This document shows, one piece after another, positions 1 through 10,779 of a DNA stretch of 64,000 nt. A program made the position numbers and the translations under genes. The notes under the pieces are model-generated. The model ran no database searches, was not told the DNA's origin, and saw only the letters and a list, made by a program, of their open reading frames with translations. The stretch lies in the NCBI GenBank assembly GCA_030761205.1, contig JAULJL010000032.1, positions 4,531,134-4,595,133 of the forward strand, given 5' to 3'. Source of the stretch: Fremontodendron californicum. Its lineage: Eukaryota > Streptophyta > Magnoliopsida > Malvales > Malvaceae. Position 1 is the stretch's first letter, and every line of letters begins with the position of its first letter.

Positions 1-279
1 GCTTCTTGGTCATCTTTGGTCACAAATAAGAAACCCATTGGTTTGCTTAATATTAATGGTTATTTTAGTAATTTGCTTTCATATTTAGATAATGCTGTGG
101 ATAATGGATTCATGTTTTCAGAGGCAAGGAGAACCATAATTTCTGCTACAACCATTGAAGATTTACTCAAAAAGCTCCAAGCTTATGAGTATTTATCTGC
201 TACGGTTGTTTCGCAAACGCTCGGAAAAAGAAAAAGAGATATGGACGAGCAAGGAGTGGATTGCACTTTGTCTTTGTGA
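1..279 (+). CDS. LOG-family phosphoribohydrolase, C-terminal part (LOG copy 1)
   Basis: The window opens inside this ORF; 92 codons and a TGA stop are visible. It corresponds to residues 124-215 of the full copies, from just after the PGGxGTxxE motif to the end. The visible part holds the LOG-typical KPIGLLNINGYFSNLL stretch and the C-terminal tail with a KRKR patch. LOG enzymes release free cytokinin bases from cytokinin riboside 5'-monophosphates. The catalytic half lies outside the window, so activity cannot be judged. The residues match LOG copy 2 at 7759-8406, which is the other arm of the foldback. It is followed by the element's 3' non-coding region and LTR in the same orientation. Confidence 0.85.
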   Translation, partial: ASWSSLVTNKKPIGLLNINGYFSNLLSYLDNAVDNGFMFSEARRTIISATTIEDLLKKLQAYEYLSATVVSQTLGKRKRDMDEQGVDCTLSL

Positions 280-380
280 CATTATCTAACATTTTGTTTG
301 TTGTGTCTCAGTTATAATAAGTGGTTAGCAACCTCTACAGGTAATATCTCCTAAATTTTACCTTCTTAAAAAAAAAAAAG

Positions 381-590
381 TTTGTTGTGTTTTAAGCAAT
401 TTAGAAGTATTCATTCTGAACAAGGTCTGAGTAAGGGAGACTTGAGACATACCTTGTCAGTTTGATTTCTTCTTTTCAAAAAAAAAAAGAAAAAAAAAAG
501 AGTTTGTTGTGTTTTAAGCAATTTAGAAGTATTCATTCTGAACAAGGTCTGAGTAAGGGAGACTTGAGACATACCTTGTCAGTTTGATTT
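381..590 (+). repeat. 88-bp direct repeat pair with internal hairpin
   Basis: Copies at 381-468 and 503-590 are separated by an A-rich tract. Each contains ACAAGG...CCTTGT arms around GTCT...AGAC, able to form a hairpin in RNA. The pair is kept in every copy of the 3' region, for example near 7445-7655, 14570-14750 and 32150-32340. Confidence 0.8.
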
Positions 591-741
591 TAATCTTTTT
601 ACGTTTACTTGTTAATTTTTGTTTAGTATTTTAGGATTATTTAGGTTGCATGAGTTTGTTTTGTTTTGAGTCTAGTTATTCCTATTCTTATGTTATTAGT
701 TCTTTTCTCTTACACATGATTCTTTCATTTGGGTTAATAGA

Positions 742-780
742 CTTACATTGAGGACAATGTAAGAATTAAGTGTGGGGGGA
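742..780 (+). other. Hairpin followed by PPT-like G-run
   Basis: A perfect 9-bp inverted repeat, CTTACATTG/CAATGTAAG with loop AGGA (742-763), is followed five bases later by AAGTGTGGGGGGA (768-780). The G-run closely resembles the true polypurine tract at 2318-2331. It may be an internal plus-strand priming site or a relic of an earlier LTR boundary. Confidence 0.55.
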
Positions 781-1422
781 ATGATTTAGGATTTCTTTTA
801 TTTTTGTCTACTATTTTTTTTTTTATGAGTCTTTATTATTATTATTATTTTTTAGTGTGTTTTAGTTCCTTTTTAATACAATGATGAGATATGAATTGCA
901 TAAGTCTAAAACATATTTATTAGTGAGAAGATTTTCATGAGAATTGAGCTTGATGTCAACCTTTTTATGAGCCAATGTTAATATGATATGTTGATTGAGA
1001 AAGAAGCATGTTTAGACTTAATCTGACTTGTATAATCAGTCTTGTGAGTTTTTGAGCCTAAAATGATTGATGCATTATACAAATCAATCTAATTTCTTTC
1101 TTGAGTGCTCTTATGATTACATGATTCTCTAGAACTTGCTTTAAACCGTTTGAGACTATATTGATGCATGTGACAACATGAATATGATAGAGGCATTAGG
1201 ATTTTTAGCCAGGGCCAAACAACCATCCCTTATTGATGTTCCAAGAGAACACACCCTTAGTGAACCAATTTGAGCCTACATTGAATAAGCTATCTCTTTG
1301 GTAACCATAACTTGTCCCTAACCTAAATATACTTATATCTTTACCTTTGTTCCAAAGATGAATTAGCATGATTTGAGACAAGTTGCAAAGACAAGGGATA
1401 TTTTTTGGTTAGAAACAAGAAA

Positions 1423-1440
1423 TAGGTGTGGGGGGAAAAG
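1423..1440 (+). other. Second internal PPT-like purine run
   Basis: The run AGGTGTGGGGGGAAAAG has the GTGTGGGGG core of the terminal polypurine tract but lies about 900 bp upstream of the LTR. It is followed by a long purine-rich stretch. A role in plus-strand priming is inference. Confidence 0.4.
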
Positions 1441-2317
1441 AAAAGAAAAGTCAAGAGAAAAAGAAATGGAATACTGGCAAATACATTCCTATATAAAAAA
1501 AAAAATGAATCATCTCTTGAATTTGTGGAAAAAGAAAAAGATGTTACAAAGTTGTTTAGAATGAAGAAAAGGCCCAACATGAATATCCGGCCTAGGTGAC
1601 TATGTACTTGTAAAGAGTTTTGAGAAGTTTCTTTGTATAATCTTTTTATGTCTCTAAACTTTATGAACTCTTTGGAACCTTTGTGATATCTTTATCCTTT
1701 TGTTCTTCAACCACATTACAAACCCCTTGGCCCCATTACAACCTTGATTAAAGACCTCTTGATTTATGAAGTTGCATGATCTTTTAGTGGAGAATAGGTG
1801 GACAAGCAAGCATATGGTAGAAGTGTTTTCATGAGATTGATTGAGTGTAAACACTTTACCACTACTTTAAAGAGTGAAAATCAAGAGAGTATCCCATGTG
1901 AGAAGTTGAGATTAAATTTGAACATGCACTATTTTGATTGAGATATGTTATGCTAATATTGGCTTAACTCAAACAATTTACATTCAAGCATGATTTTTTG
2001 TGAAATTTTTTAAGCTATTGATTAGTTTATAAGACTTGTCAAATATTGTCTCTAATTTGTATTGAAAGGATTAGGAGTAAATATTTTTAGTATATGTAGT
2101 TTATTTATATGAAGTTTATTTATATTTTAATTTTTCAATGTTTGTGGGTATCGTTCTAGTAAACCCTCACGAGACTAAACTCGTCCACTAGGGACACCTA
2201 GGGGTTTAAAGGCTTGTGTCACATGCTAAGTGCCACCGTGATTTCCTACGAAAGTGGATTAGATTAGATTTTCTTATTTTATTTTTATTGAGTCGTTGCT
2301 AGGGACTAGCAACAATC

Positions 2318-2331
2318 TAAGTGTGGGGGTG
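2318..2331 (+). other. Polypurine tract (PPT)
   Basis: The purine-rich TAAGTGTGGGGGTG directly abuts the LTR start TGATAACTCG. This is the expected position of the plus-strand primer in Ty3/gypsy elements. The same tract borders the LTRs at 5703, 12802, 34097, 45000 and 58296. Confidence 0.8.
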
Positions 2332-2660
2332 TGATAACTCGTATAATTATATAGTTTTTAGTTATGTTTTATTATTGTTTTGTGTCAAATACGAGTTATT
2401 ATTGTTTAGTCTAATTGTGTTTATGATCTTTTATATTTTTATGTAATTTGGTGTTTTTCACAAGTTTCTTTGAGTGATTTCAGATTACTAGAATTAAGGG
2501 CAAATCCAGTTCAGTTCCAGTTCCGACACATTTTGCCATATCAGCTATATCTGGAGTTTCACTGAAGCAATAAGGCTGAAATTTGTAGCCGTGCAAAGCT
2601 AAGAGGCATATCTATCTTTTTCATGTTTTATACTTCTTGAAACGGAGTCGTTTTCCCTAG

Positions 2661-3022
2661 CGAAATCGACCATCAAGTTGGCTGATGTGCAATGATGTCT
2701 GTGCTGACCTGTTTTCGTATTTTGCCCATATCTGCTTATCCACATCAGAAAATGAGCTGATTCCAATGGCTATGGATCCGTAACTGATACGGGAACCTTT
2801 GTCTAGAAGACCATATGATCAGATCAGGCCTCTAATATTGACGAAATCGACCATCAAGTTGGCTGATGTGCAATGACGTCTGTGCTGACATGTTTTCGTA
2901 TTTTGCCCATATCTGCTTATCCACATCAGCAAATGAGCTGATTCCAATGGCTATAAATCCGTAACTGATAGGGGAACCTTTTTCTAGAAGACCATGTGAT
3001 CAGATCAGGCCTCCAACATTGA
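2661..3022 (+). repeat. Tandem 181-bp U3 repeat (two units)
   Basis: Units start at 2661 and 2842 with CGAAATCGACCATCAAG; a third start is at 3023. Other LTRs have one or two units. The repeat lies upstream of the TATA box and contains TGACG motifs, so it may act as an enhancer. That role is inferred. Confidence 0.75.
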
Positions 3023-3159
3023 CGAAATCGACCATCAAGTTGGCTGATCAAAATTGTCATACAATATGACGAAAATTGTTAGAAAAATTCACCCACCTAT
3101 TATACCTACCTTTGAAATTTGTAAAGCTTGTCTCTTGTCATTTAGCCTTCCAAAATGTG

Positions 3160-3167
3160 TATAAATA
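3160..3167 (+). promoter_or_regulatory. LTR TATA box
   Basis: TATAAATA followed by GAGGGCC is conserved in every LTR here, for example at 9724, 17351, 34925 and 60826 on the plus strand and 5050-5057 on the minus strand. It fits a plant RNA polymerase II promoter, with transcription expected to start about 30 bp downstream. Confidence 0.7.
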
Positions 3168-3985
3168 GAGGGCCTTGGATGATTGTAGAGAATCATATTG
3201 TAGATAGGTAGGATATTAGCCATTTTAATAAAATTCTCTAAGTTTTCTTCTTCTTTCTTTTCTCTAGTTTTCTTTCTTTTCTCTAGTTTTCTTTTTCTTT
3301 AGAGAGAGCAAGAGGTTGGATAATTAATATTCTTCCTCTTCTTCTTTCTTTCTTTTATTTTCTTCTTAGATTTTCTTTAATTTTATGTTTATGTTTATAA
3401 TGCCTATGCTAGGCTAAACTTCTATTTGGTTAAGGGTGATTTCAAAGCCCTAGACATGTTTTGTGATTGATTTTCAGATTCTATCTATCATTAATTTTCT
3501 ATCAAAGTTGCTTATGTTTTTCTACAAGAATTGTTCATGATGTTGTCTTGATTTATTTAGGTGTACAACTAGATAGATCTTGATAATTATCTATTGCTAG
3601 TTTAGGAATCTTGATCCGTGTAATTGTCTTGATTTCCTATTCATAAGTGGCAATTTGTGATTAATGATTATGGTCAAGTTTTCAATAATTGCAAAGTGGA
3701 ACATAACCTAAGTTGAACAATCCGAGCTTATGTGTTTGTTGCTTAGATCAACCTATCTTTCTCATCATAAAGCTGCCATTAAATTGAATTTAGAGAGCTT
3801 ATTCTAGGTTGTTTAATGGTTAGAGATTAAATAGAGAGCTTGTTCTATTTAACGACAAACTAAGGAAAGATTGGGATAACAGAGCTTGTTGTTATCTACG
3901 GTTGTTAACTTTGATAGTTGGTTGATATTGATAGATCTGAAATTGATTCTTAATGATGTCTAGTGGTGGAGAATGAAACCTTAAC

Positions 3986-5703
3986 CAGAAGAAGATGCAA
4001 GGCGGTATAACCAGCCAATAAAAATATATATACTAAATTAGGCGGTATAACCAGCCAATAAAAATATATATACTAAATTAGGCGGTATAACCAGCCAATA
4101 AAAGTAAAACAAAGTTAATATACAAATTAGGCGGTATAACCAGCCAATAAAAATAAATATACTTTTAAAAATAAGCAAACTAGAAAAGTAAGAAAACAAA
4201 TAAGTAAGAAGAATCAAATATGAAAAATATGGTTAAGGTTTCATTCTCCACCACTAGACATCATTAAGAATCAATTTCAGATCTATCAATATCAACCAAC
4301 TATCAAAGTTAACAACCGTAGATAACAACAAGCTCTGTTATCCCAATCTTTCCTTAGTTTGTCGTTAAATAGAACAAGCTCTCTATTTAATCTCTAACCA
4401 TTAAACAACCTAGAATAAGCTCTCTAAATTCAATTTAATGGCAGCTTTATGATGAGAAAGATAGGTTGATCTAAGCAACAAACACATAAGCTCGGATTGT
4501 TCAACTTAGGTTATGTTCCACTTTGCAATTATTGAAAACTTGACCATAATCATTAATCACAAATTGCCACTTATGAATAGGAAATCAAGACAATTACACG
4601 GATCAAGATTCCTAAACTAGCAATAGATAATTATCAAGATCTATCTAGTTGTACACCTAAATAAATCAAGACAACATCATGAACAATTCTTGTAGAAAAA
4701 CATAAGCAACTTTGATAGAAAATTAATGATAGATAGAATCTGAAAATCAATCACAAAACATGTCTAGGGCTTTGAAATCACCCTTAACCAAATAGAAGTT
4801 TAGCCTAGCATAGGCATTATAAACATAAACATAAAATTAAAGAAAATCTAAGAAGAAAATAAAAGAAAGAAAGAAGAAGAGGAAGAATATTAATTATCCA
4901 ACCTCTTGCTCTCTCTAAAGAAAAAGAAAACTAGAGAAAAGAAAGAAAACTAGAGAAAAGAAAGAAGAAGAAAACTTAGAGAATTTTATTAAAATGGCTA
5001 ATATCCTACCTATCTACAATATGATCCTCTACAATCATCCAAGGCCCTCTATTTATACACATTTTGGAAGGCTAAATGACAAGAGACAAGCTTTACAAAT
5101 TTCAAAGGTAGGTATAATAGGTGGGTGAATTTTTCTAACAATTTTCGTCATATTGTATGACAATTTTGATCAGCCAACTTGATGGTCGATTTCGTCAATA
5201 TTAGAGGCCTGATCTGATCATATGGTCTTCTAGACAAAGGTTCCCGTATCAGTTACGGATCCATAGCCATTGGAATCAGCTCATTTTCTGATGTGGATAA
5301 GCAGATATGGGCAAAATACGAAAACAGGTCAGCACAGACATCATTGCACATCAGCCAACTTGATGGTCGATTTCGCTAGGGAAAACGACTCCTTTCAAGA
5401 AGTATAAAACATGAAAAAGATAGATATGCCTCTTAGCTTTGCACGGCTACAAATTTCAGCCTTATTGCTTCAGTGAAACTCCAGATATAGCTGATATGGC
5501 AAAATGTGTCGGAACTGGAACTGAACTGGATTTGCCCTTAATTCTAGTAATCTGAAATCACTCAAAGAAACTTGTGAAAAACACCAAATTACATAAAAAT
5601 ATAAAAGATCATAAACACAATTAGACTAAACAATAATAACTCGTATTTGACACAAAACAATAATAAAACATAACTAAAAACTATATAATTATACGAGTTA
5701 TCA
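3986..5703 (-). repeat. LTR on minus strand, lacking its 3' end (L2)
   Basis: This LTR is opposed to L1. It starts inside the downstream LTR part, just before the four-copy hairpin repeat, so the TGCATCA end is missing. It ends exactly at CGAGTTATCA, the reverse complement of the LTR start, next to a PPT. It has a single 181-bp U3 unit. Confidence 0.88.
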
Positions 5704-7758
5704 CACCCCCACACTTAGATTGTTGCTAGTCCCTAGCAACGACTCAATAAAAATAAAATAAGAAAATCTAATCTAATCCACTTTCGTAGGAAATCACGGT
5801 GGCACTTAGCATGTGACACAAGCCTTTAAACCCCTAGGTGTCCCTAGTGGACGAGTTTAGTCTCGTGAGGGTTTACTAGAACGATACCCACAAACATTGA
5901 AAAATTAAAATATAAATAAACTTCATATAAATAAACTACATATACTAAAAATATTTACTCCTAATCCTTTCAATACAAATTAGAGACAATATTTGACAAG
6001 TCTTATAAACTAATCAATAGCTTAAAAAATTTCACAAAAAATCATGCTTGAATGTAAATTGTTTGAGTTAAGCCAATATTAGCATAACATATCTCAATCA
6101 AAATAGTGCATGTTCAAATTTAATCTCAACTTCTCACATGGGATACTCTCTTGATTTTCACTCTTTAAAGTAGTGGTAAAGTGTTTACACTCAATCAATC
6201 TCATGAAAACACTTCTACCATATGCTTGCTTGTCCACCTATTCTCCACTAAAAGATCATGCAACTTCATAAATCAAGAGGTCTTTAATCAAGGTTGTAAT
6301 GGGGCCAAGGGGTTTGTAATGTGGTTGAAGAACAAAAGGATAAAGATATCACAAAGGTTCCAAAGAGTTCATAAAGTTTAGAGACATAAAAAGATTATAC
6401 AAAGAAACTTCTCAAAACTCTTTACAAGTACATAGTCACCTAGGCCGGATATTCATGTTGGGCCTTTTCTTCATTCTAAACAACTTTGTAACATCTTTTT
6501 CTTTTTCCACAAATTCAAGAGATGATTCATTTTTTTTTTTTATATAGGAATGTATTTGCCAGTATTCCATTTCTTTTTCTCTTGACTTTTCTTTTCTTTT
6601 CCCCCCACACCTATTTCTTGTTTCTAACCAAAAAATATCCCTTGTCTTTGCAACTTGTCTCAAATCATGCTAATTCATCTTTGGAACAAAGGTAAAGATA
6701 TAAGTATATTTAGGTTAGGGACAAGTTATGGTTACCAAAGAGATAGCTTATTCAATGTAGGCTCAAATTGGTTCACTAAGGGTGTGTTCTCTTGGAACAT
6801 CAATAAGGGATGGTTGTTTGGCCCTGGCTAAAAATCCTAATGCCTCTATCATATTCATGTTGTCACATGCATCAATATAGTCTCAAACGGTTTAAAGCAA
6901 GTTCTAGAGAATCATGTAATCATAAGAGCACTCAAGAAAGAAATTAGATTGATTTGTATAATGCATCAATCATTTTAGGCTCAAAAACTCACAAGACTGA
7001 TTATACAAGTCAGATTAAGTCTAAACATGCTTCTTTCTCAATCAACATATCATATTAACATTGGCTCATAAAAAGGTTGACATCAAGCTCAATTCTCATG
7101 AAAATCTTCTCACTAATAAATATGTTTTAGACTTATGCAATTCATATCTCATCATTGTATTAAAAAGGAACTAAAACACACTAAAAAATAATAATAATAA
7201 TAAAGACTCATAAAAAAAAAAAAATAGTAGACAAAAATAAAAGAAATCCTAAATCATTCCCCCCACACTTAATTCTTACATTGTCCTCAATGTAAGTCTA
7301 TTAACCCAAATGAAAGAATCATGTGTAAGAGAAAAGAACTAATAACATAAGAATAGGAATAACTAGACTCAAAACAAAACAAACTCATGCAACCTAAATA
7401 ATCCTAAAATACTAAACAAAAATTAACAAGTAAACGTAAAAAGATTAAAATCAAACTGACAAGGTATGTCTCAAGTCTCCCTTACTCAGACCTTGTTCAG
7501 AATGAATACTTCTAAATTGCTTAAAACACAACAAACTCTTTTTTTTTTTCTTTTTTTTTTTGAAAAGAAGAAATCAAACTGACAAGGTATGTCTCAAGTC
7601 TCCCTTACTCAGACCTTGTTCAGAATGAATACTTCTAAATTGCTTAAAACACAACAAACTTTTTTTTTTTAAGAAGGTAAAATTTAGGAGATATTACCTG
7701 TAGAGGTTGCTAACCACTTATTATAACTGAGACACAACAAACAAAATGTTAGATAATG
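5704..7758 (-). other. 3' non-coding region, minus strand
   Basis: This is the reverse-oriented mirror of 280-2331: PPT at the LTR edge, internal G-runs, hairpin, and the paired 88-bp repeats next to the LOG stop. I see no gene in it. Confidence 0.75.
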
Positions 7759-8406
7759 TCACAAAGACAAAGTGCAATCCACTCCTTGCTCGTCCATATC
7801 TCTTTTTCTTTTTCCGAGCGTTTGCGAAACAACCGTAGCAGATAAATACTCATAAGCTTGGAGCTTTTTGAGTAAATCTTCAATGGTTGTAGCAGAAATT
7901 ATGGTTCTCCTTGCCTCTGAAAACATGAATCCATTATCCACAGCATTATCTAAATATGAAAGCAAATTACTAAAATAACCATTAATATTAAGCAAACCAA
8001 TGGGTTTCTTATTTGTGACCAAAGATGACCAAGAAGCCACGCAAGCTATTTCTTCCAATGTACCCAGACCTCCTGGTAAAGCAATGAATGCATCGGCAGA
8101 ATGGTACATGATTGTTATCCGTTCAGGGATACTCCAGACTTGTATTTCCTTACCCAAGGTAGGTCCACAAAAATCTGTGAATAGTTTTGGCACGATTCCT
8201 AGAACTGGACTTCCTCCGGCGTGTGCTGCTGTAGCGACTGCTCCCATTAAACCCGTACTACCGCCTCCATAAATCAACTGGATCTTTTGTTGGGCAAGTA
8301 TTACTCCAACTCTTATGGCTTCATCAGCGAATATGTTATTTTTCCCTGGATAAGCACCTCCAAAAACACAAATTTTTTTAATGCGTTGGGACGAAGTACT
8401 TTCCAT
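7759..8406 (-). CDS. LOG-family cytokinin riboside 5'-monophosphate phosphoribohydrolase (LOG copy 2)
   Basis: This 215-codon ORF is intact. LOG enzymes hydrolyse cytokinin nucleotides to the active base and ribose 5-phosphate, acting in the cytosol or nucleus. Visible motifs are the Rossmann-type start KKICVFGGAYPGK (10-22), YGGGSTGLMG (46-55), a conserved Arg at 96, ADAFIALPGG from 104, and the catalytic PGGLGTLEE (111-119). Plant LOGs usually have Tyr where this has Leu113. Roughly 30 residues after the core include GKRKRDMDEQ, possibly a nuclear localisation signal. The Met of MESTSS is chosen as start because it is shared by all copies; the upstream in-frame Met of other copies is out of frame here. 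The ORF has no introns, unlike ordinary plant LOG genes, which suggests capture through RNA. Confidence 0.88.
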   Translation of the reverse strand: MESTSSQRIKKICVFGGAYPGKNNIFADEAIRVGVILAQQKIQLIYGGGSTGLMGAVATAAHAGGSPVLGIVPKLFTDFCGPTLGKEIQVWSIPERITIMYHSADAFIALPGGLGTLEEIACVASWSSLVTNKKPIGLLNINGYFSNLLSYLDNAVDNGFMFSEARRTIISATTIEDLLKKLQAYEYLSATVVSQTLGKRKRDMDEQGVDCTLSL

Positions 8407-8774
8407 TTTTTTTTCTTTTTTTTCGAGTGCCTGAAAGAGAATGAGTACATGGTGTAATATATAGAGGACTGAGTAGTGAATCAGACAAGAGTAATAATGT
8501 CGCCGAAAGTGTATCTGACCTGTCAGAAGAAAATGTTAACCTAACAAAAGATTTTTGCGTGATTTCAGGAAGAAAATCAAAAAGAGAAGAAAAAATCAAC
8601 CGTAAAAGACAAATAAAAAAAACGAGAATAATTACACAAATCGAACAACACGTAAATTAAAACAAAATAAAGTTATTGCAAATCAAACCAAAAGCTGAGA
8701 AGTCATTTATTGTAGTTGTGATTGTGGCTCACATCTTCCTCTGGTTTTACGTCCAGAAACGGCTTAAACGCCTT
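8407..8774 (-). other. Spacer between zinc-finger ORF and LOG
   Basis: Read on the minus strand, this runs from the zinc-finger ORF stop to the LOG start. It contains one copy of the 123-bp unit duplicated at 31023-31268. A pyrimidine-rich splice-acceptor-like site (TTCTCTTTCAG) lies just before LOG. No reliable gene is seen. Confidence 0.6.
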
Positions 8775-9000
8775 CTATGAGTCGAGGATATGCTTCCCAT
8801 CCAGTTTTCTTACAAGCTGGCAAACAGGGTCTTTTAACATCAGATTCCCAAGATGTTGCCGTTCCCTTTGGAATTGCGGCCATAAATCAAGAATTTCTCT
8901 TTGTACGTCTCCACTAGGATGCGTCTCAAGAGAAAGTTGGATATTACCCAAATTCTCCTTACTCAGTCCATCCTTAATGAATTCAATTTTATCATCTCGA
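8775..9000 (-). pseudogene. Zinc-finger (viral NABP-like) ORF, C-terminal fragment
   Basis: The last 75 codons of the 178-codon accessory ORF are present, ending in the TAG whose complement is at 8775-8777. The sequence breaks at about 9000, where it joins an LTR in the opposite orientation through a shared CGA. The basic stretch and Cys cluster are missing, so the product cannot be functional. It shows that this unit once had the same order, zinc-finger ORF then LOG, as the complete elements. Confidence 0.8.
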
Positions 9001-10770
9001 GTATTATTGTTTAGTCTAATTGTGTTTATGATCTTTTATATTTTTATGTATTTTGGTGTTTTTCACAAGTTTCTTTGAGTGATTTCAGATTACTAGAATT
9101 AAGGGCAAATCCAGTTCAGTTTCAGTTCCGACACCTTTTGCCATATCAGCTATATCTCGAGTTTCACTGAAGCAATAAGGCTGAAATTTGTAGCCATGCA
9201 AAGCTAAGAGGCATATCTATCTTTTTCATGTTTTACACTTCTTAAAACGGAGTCGTTTTCCCTAGCGAAATCGACCATCAAGTTGGATGATGTGCAATGA
9301 TGTCTGTGCTGACATGTTTTCGTATTATGCCCGTATCTTCTTATCCACATCAGCAAATGAGCTGATTCCAACGGCTATGGTTCCGTAACTGATAGGGGAA
9401 CCTTTGTCTAGAAGACCATGTGATCCGATCAGGCCTCCAATATTGAATAAATCGACCATCAAGGTGGCTGATGTGTAATGACATCTGTGCTGACATGTTT
9501 TCGTATTTTGCCCATATCGGCTTAACCACATCAGCAAATGAGCTGATTCCAACGGCTATGGTTCCGTAACTGATAGGGGAACCTTTTTCTAGAAGACCAT
9601 GTGATCAGATCAGGCCTCCAATATTGACGAAATCGACCATCAAGTTGGCTGATCAAAATCGTCATATACCTACCTTTGAAATTTGTAAAGCTTGTCTCTT
9701 GTCATTTAGCCCTCCAAAATGTGTATAAATAGAGGGCCTTGGATGATTGTAAGGGATCATATTGGAGATTGGTAGGATATTAGCCATTTTAACAAAATTC
9801 TCTAAGTTTTCTTCTTCTTTCTTTTCTCTAGTTTTCTTTTTATTTAGAAAGAGCAAGAGGTTGGATAATTAATATTCTTCTTCTTCTTCTTTCTTTCTTT
9901 TATTTTCTTCTTATATTCTATTTAATTTTATGTTTATAATGCCTATGCTAGGCTAAACTTCTATTTGGTTAAGGGTGATTTCAAAGCCCTAGACATGTTT
10001 TGTGATTGATTTTCAGATTCTATCTATCATTAATTTTCTATCAAAGTTGCTTATGTTCTTCTACAAGAATTGTTCATGATGTTGTCTTGATTTATTTAGG
10101 TGTACAACTAGATAGATCTTGATAATTATCTATTGCTAGTTTAGGAGTCTTGATCCGTGTAATTGTCTTGATTTCCTATTCATAAGTGGCAATTTGTGAT
10201 TAATGATTATGGTCAAGTTTTCAATAATTGCAAAGTGGAACATAACCTAAGTTGAACAATCCGAGCTTATGTGTTTGTTGCTTAGATCAACCTATCTTTC
10301 TCATCATAAAGCTGCCATTAAATTGAATTTAGAGAGCTTATTCTAGGTTGTTTAATGGTTAGAGATTAAATAGAGAGCTTGTTCTATTTAACGACAAACT
10401 AAGGAAAGATTGGGGTAACAGAGCTTGTTGTTATCTACGGTTGTTAACTTTGATAGTTGGTTGATATTGATAGATCTGAAATTGATTCTTAATGATGTCT
10501 AGTGGTGGAGAATGAAACCTTAACCATATTTTTCATATTTGATTCTTCTTACTTACTTGTTTTCTTACTTTTCTAGTTTGCTTATTTTTAAAAGTATATT
10601 TATTTTTATTGGCTGGTTATACCGCCTAATTTGTATATTAACTTTGTTTTATTTTTATTGGCTGGTTATACCGCCTAATTTAGTATATATATTTTTATTG
10701 GCTGGTTATACCGCCTAATTTAGTATATATATTTTTATTGGCTGGTTATACCGCCTTGCATCTTATTCTT
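9001..10770 (+). repeat. LTR fragment, plus strand (L3)
   Basis: It begins about 60 bp inside the LTR and runs through U3, TATA (9724-9731) and the four-hairpin array, ending at about 10770. It is opposed to L4 and forms an inverted repeat with it. Confidence 0.85.
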
Positions 10771-10779
10771 ACAAAAATT

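Larger units (their letters stand above)
280..2331 (+). other. 3' non-coding region of the retroelement
   Basis: About 2 kb lies between the LOG stop and the 3' LTR. It has no credible ORF; small frames of 60-80 codons here have no recognisable content. It contains an 88-bp direct repeat, a hairpin with a G-run, a second G-run near 1423, and the true polypurine tract at its end. The same block recurs at 5704, 12803, 31989, 45001 and 56338. Confidence 0.75.
2332..3985 (+). repeat. LTR, 3'-truncated (L1)
   Basis: It begins TGATAACTCG right after the PPT and runs through U3, the TATA box and part of the transcribed region. It stops at 3985 without the hairpin array and TGCATCA end found in complete copies. 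At 3986 the sequence flips to an LTR in the opposite orientation. Confidence 0.88.
1..8022. repeat. Large foldback (inverted repeat), about 4-kb arms
   Basis: The forward arm (LOG end, 3' region, LTR; 1-3985) is matched in reverse complement by about 4231-8038. The unpaired centre, 3986-4230, holds four copies of the LTR hairpin repeat. The arms look nearly identical: the LOG C-termini match residue for residue, and poly-A/T tract positions agree. The main difference is one extra 181-bp LTR unit in the left arm. The junction at 3985/3986 shares at most one base. Confidence 0.85.

Noticed and set aside
1654..1854. 66-codon ORF on the minus strand, repeated at 6181-6381 and 33418-33618
   Set aside because: It recurs only because the 3' region is repeated. 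It has no recognisable domain and lies antisense in a non-coding block with PPT-like runs.
8000..8272. 90-codon ORF antisense to LOG, also at 15167, 31475, 36495 and 47339
   Set aside because: It is the exact complement of conserved LOG motifs, so its conservation follows from LOG. No independent signal is seen.
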